A stretch of DNA of 7,277 bases, taken from NCBI GenBank assembly GCA_024641365.1, contig JAHEDF010000188.1, positions 1-7,277 of the forward strand, in the 5' to 3' direction. This DNA comes from Planctomycetota bacterium. Its GTDB lineage: Bacteria > Planctomycetota > UBA11346. The notes under the pieces are model-generated. The model ran no database searches, was not told the origin of the DNA, and saw nothing but the letters and a program-made list of their open reading frames with translations. Positions 6,993 to 7,277 of this stretch are shown here, one piece after another (position 1 is the stretch's first letter; every line of letters starts with the position of its first letter). A program made the translations under genes and the position numbers.

Positions 6993-7150
6993 AATTAACC
7001 GCAGTACCCTTATGGGGCACTTAGGGCGCAGAGGACGCAGAGATGGTTTTTTCAATATGCCTACAATAAACGCGACATTTATTGGCATTTAAAGGCAATG
7101 GAATGAGCCAAGATCATTTTAAAATACCCGCTGCGCTCTCTGCGGTTAAT
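6993..7150. repeat. MITE-like inverted-repeat element (copy B), interrupted left arm
   Basis: This element is about 158 bases and related to the one at 574-725. The left arm starts AATTAACCGCAG (6993-7004), is interrupted by a 22-base segment, and resumes CGCAGAGGACGCAGAGATGG (7027-7046). The right arm CTGCGCTCTCTGCGGTTAAT (7131-7150) is shorter than in copy A. The inner sequence just after the left arm (GGTTTTTTCA, then CAATAAA) resembles that of copy A, so the two copies are in the same orientation. Arm pairing is weaker than in copy A, suggesting an older or decayed copy. Confidence 0.75.
7005..7026. repeat. 22-nt segment inserted within the left arm of copy B
   Basis: This segment breaks the otherwise regular GCAGAG-rich arm and has a different composition. 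Its core, CCCTTATGGGGCACTTAGGG, begins with CCCT and ends with AGGG, so its ends are complementary. It may be a small nested repeat or a replacement of about four bases of the arm. Confidence 0.45.
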
Positions 7151-7195
7151 CTGTATTCATACTAATTCCGCCTCAAATCATCCGTAATGGCAACA

Positions 7196-7227
7196 GATTA
7201 ACATGGAGAACCAGAGAACCGAAGAGG
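7196..7227. repeat. Diverged third arm of the same repeat family (partial)
   Basis: GATTAACATGGAGAACCAGA and the bases after it, up to GAAGAGG, follow the same pattern as the left arm of copy A, with several substitutions in each unit. The matching right arm is not seen before the window ends at 7277. It could be an isolated half or a second subfamily. Confidence 0.5.
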
Positions 7228-7277
7228 AAAGCTGTGCTTTTTTTCAATAACCACAGGATTTCCACCTTGGTATTTCT

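Larger units (their letters stand above)
6978..7277. other. Non-coding tail region made largely of repeats
   Basis: These 300 bases after the regulator contain no open frame that resembles a protein. Most of it is the second inverted-repeat element (6993-7150), then a spacer of about 45 bases and the start of a more diverged repeat arm (7196-7227). No clear terminator for the regulator gene is seen apart from the hairpin that the repeat itself could form. Confidence 0.6.

Overview
The window reads as chromosomal DNA of a free-living, probably Gram-negative bacterium of moderate GC content with a strong preference for TTA leucine codons. The lineage cannot be fixed from sequence alone. The GPRR form of the DprA nucleotide-binding loop, the PAS-AraC regulator and the HcnB-like dehydrogenase subunits would fit a planctomycete or another PVC-group member, but an environmental gammaproteobacterium is also possible. 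That placement is an inference with low confidence.

Layout: (1) 1-471, minus strand: the N-terminal half of dprA (DNA uptake and recombination mediator), cut by the left edge. (2) 472-838: an intergenic region that holds a 152-bp element with 32-bp terminal inverted repeats matching at 31 of 32 positions (574-725). (3) 839-2290, plus: a bioA-type aminotransferase (biotin synthesis), apparently a stand-alone gene. (4) 2406-6021, plus: four tightly overlapping genes: a proline racemase/4-hydroxyproline epimerase, a DadA/DAO-type FAD oxidoreductase, a small [2Fe-2S] protein and an HcnB-like FAD/[2Fe-2S] oxidoreductase. (5) 6150-6977, plus: a PAS-domain AraC-family regulator. (6) 6978-7277: non-coding, with a second copy of the terminal-inverted-repeat element (6993-7150, one arm interrupted by an unrelated 22-nt segment) and part of a third, diverged arm (7196-7227).

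How the genes work together (family knowledge plus inference): the epimerase would convert trans-4-hydroxy-L-proline to cis-4-hydroxy-D-proline. The three following genes would form a heteromeric, dye-linked-type D-hydroxyproline dehydrogenase that oxidises it to pyrroline-4-hydroxy-2-carboxylate and passes electrons from FAD through [2Fe-2S] centres to an unknown acceptor. The AraC-type protein, with a PAS sensor in place of the usual ligand domain, is the likely local regulator. The later steps (pyrroline-4-hydroxy-2-carboxylate deaminase, ketoglutarate semialdehyde dehydrogenase) and a transporter are not in the window.

I see no strong case for a wholly new system. The most notable points are the repeat family that brackets the bioA-to-regulator block, the PAS-AraC regulator, and the incomplete hydroxyproline pathway.
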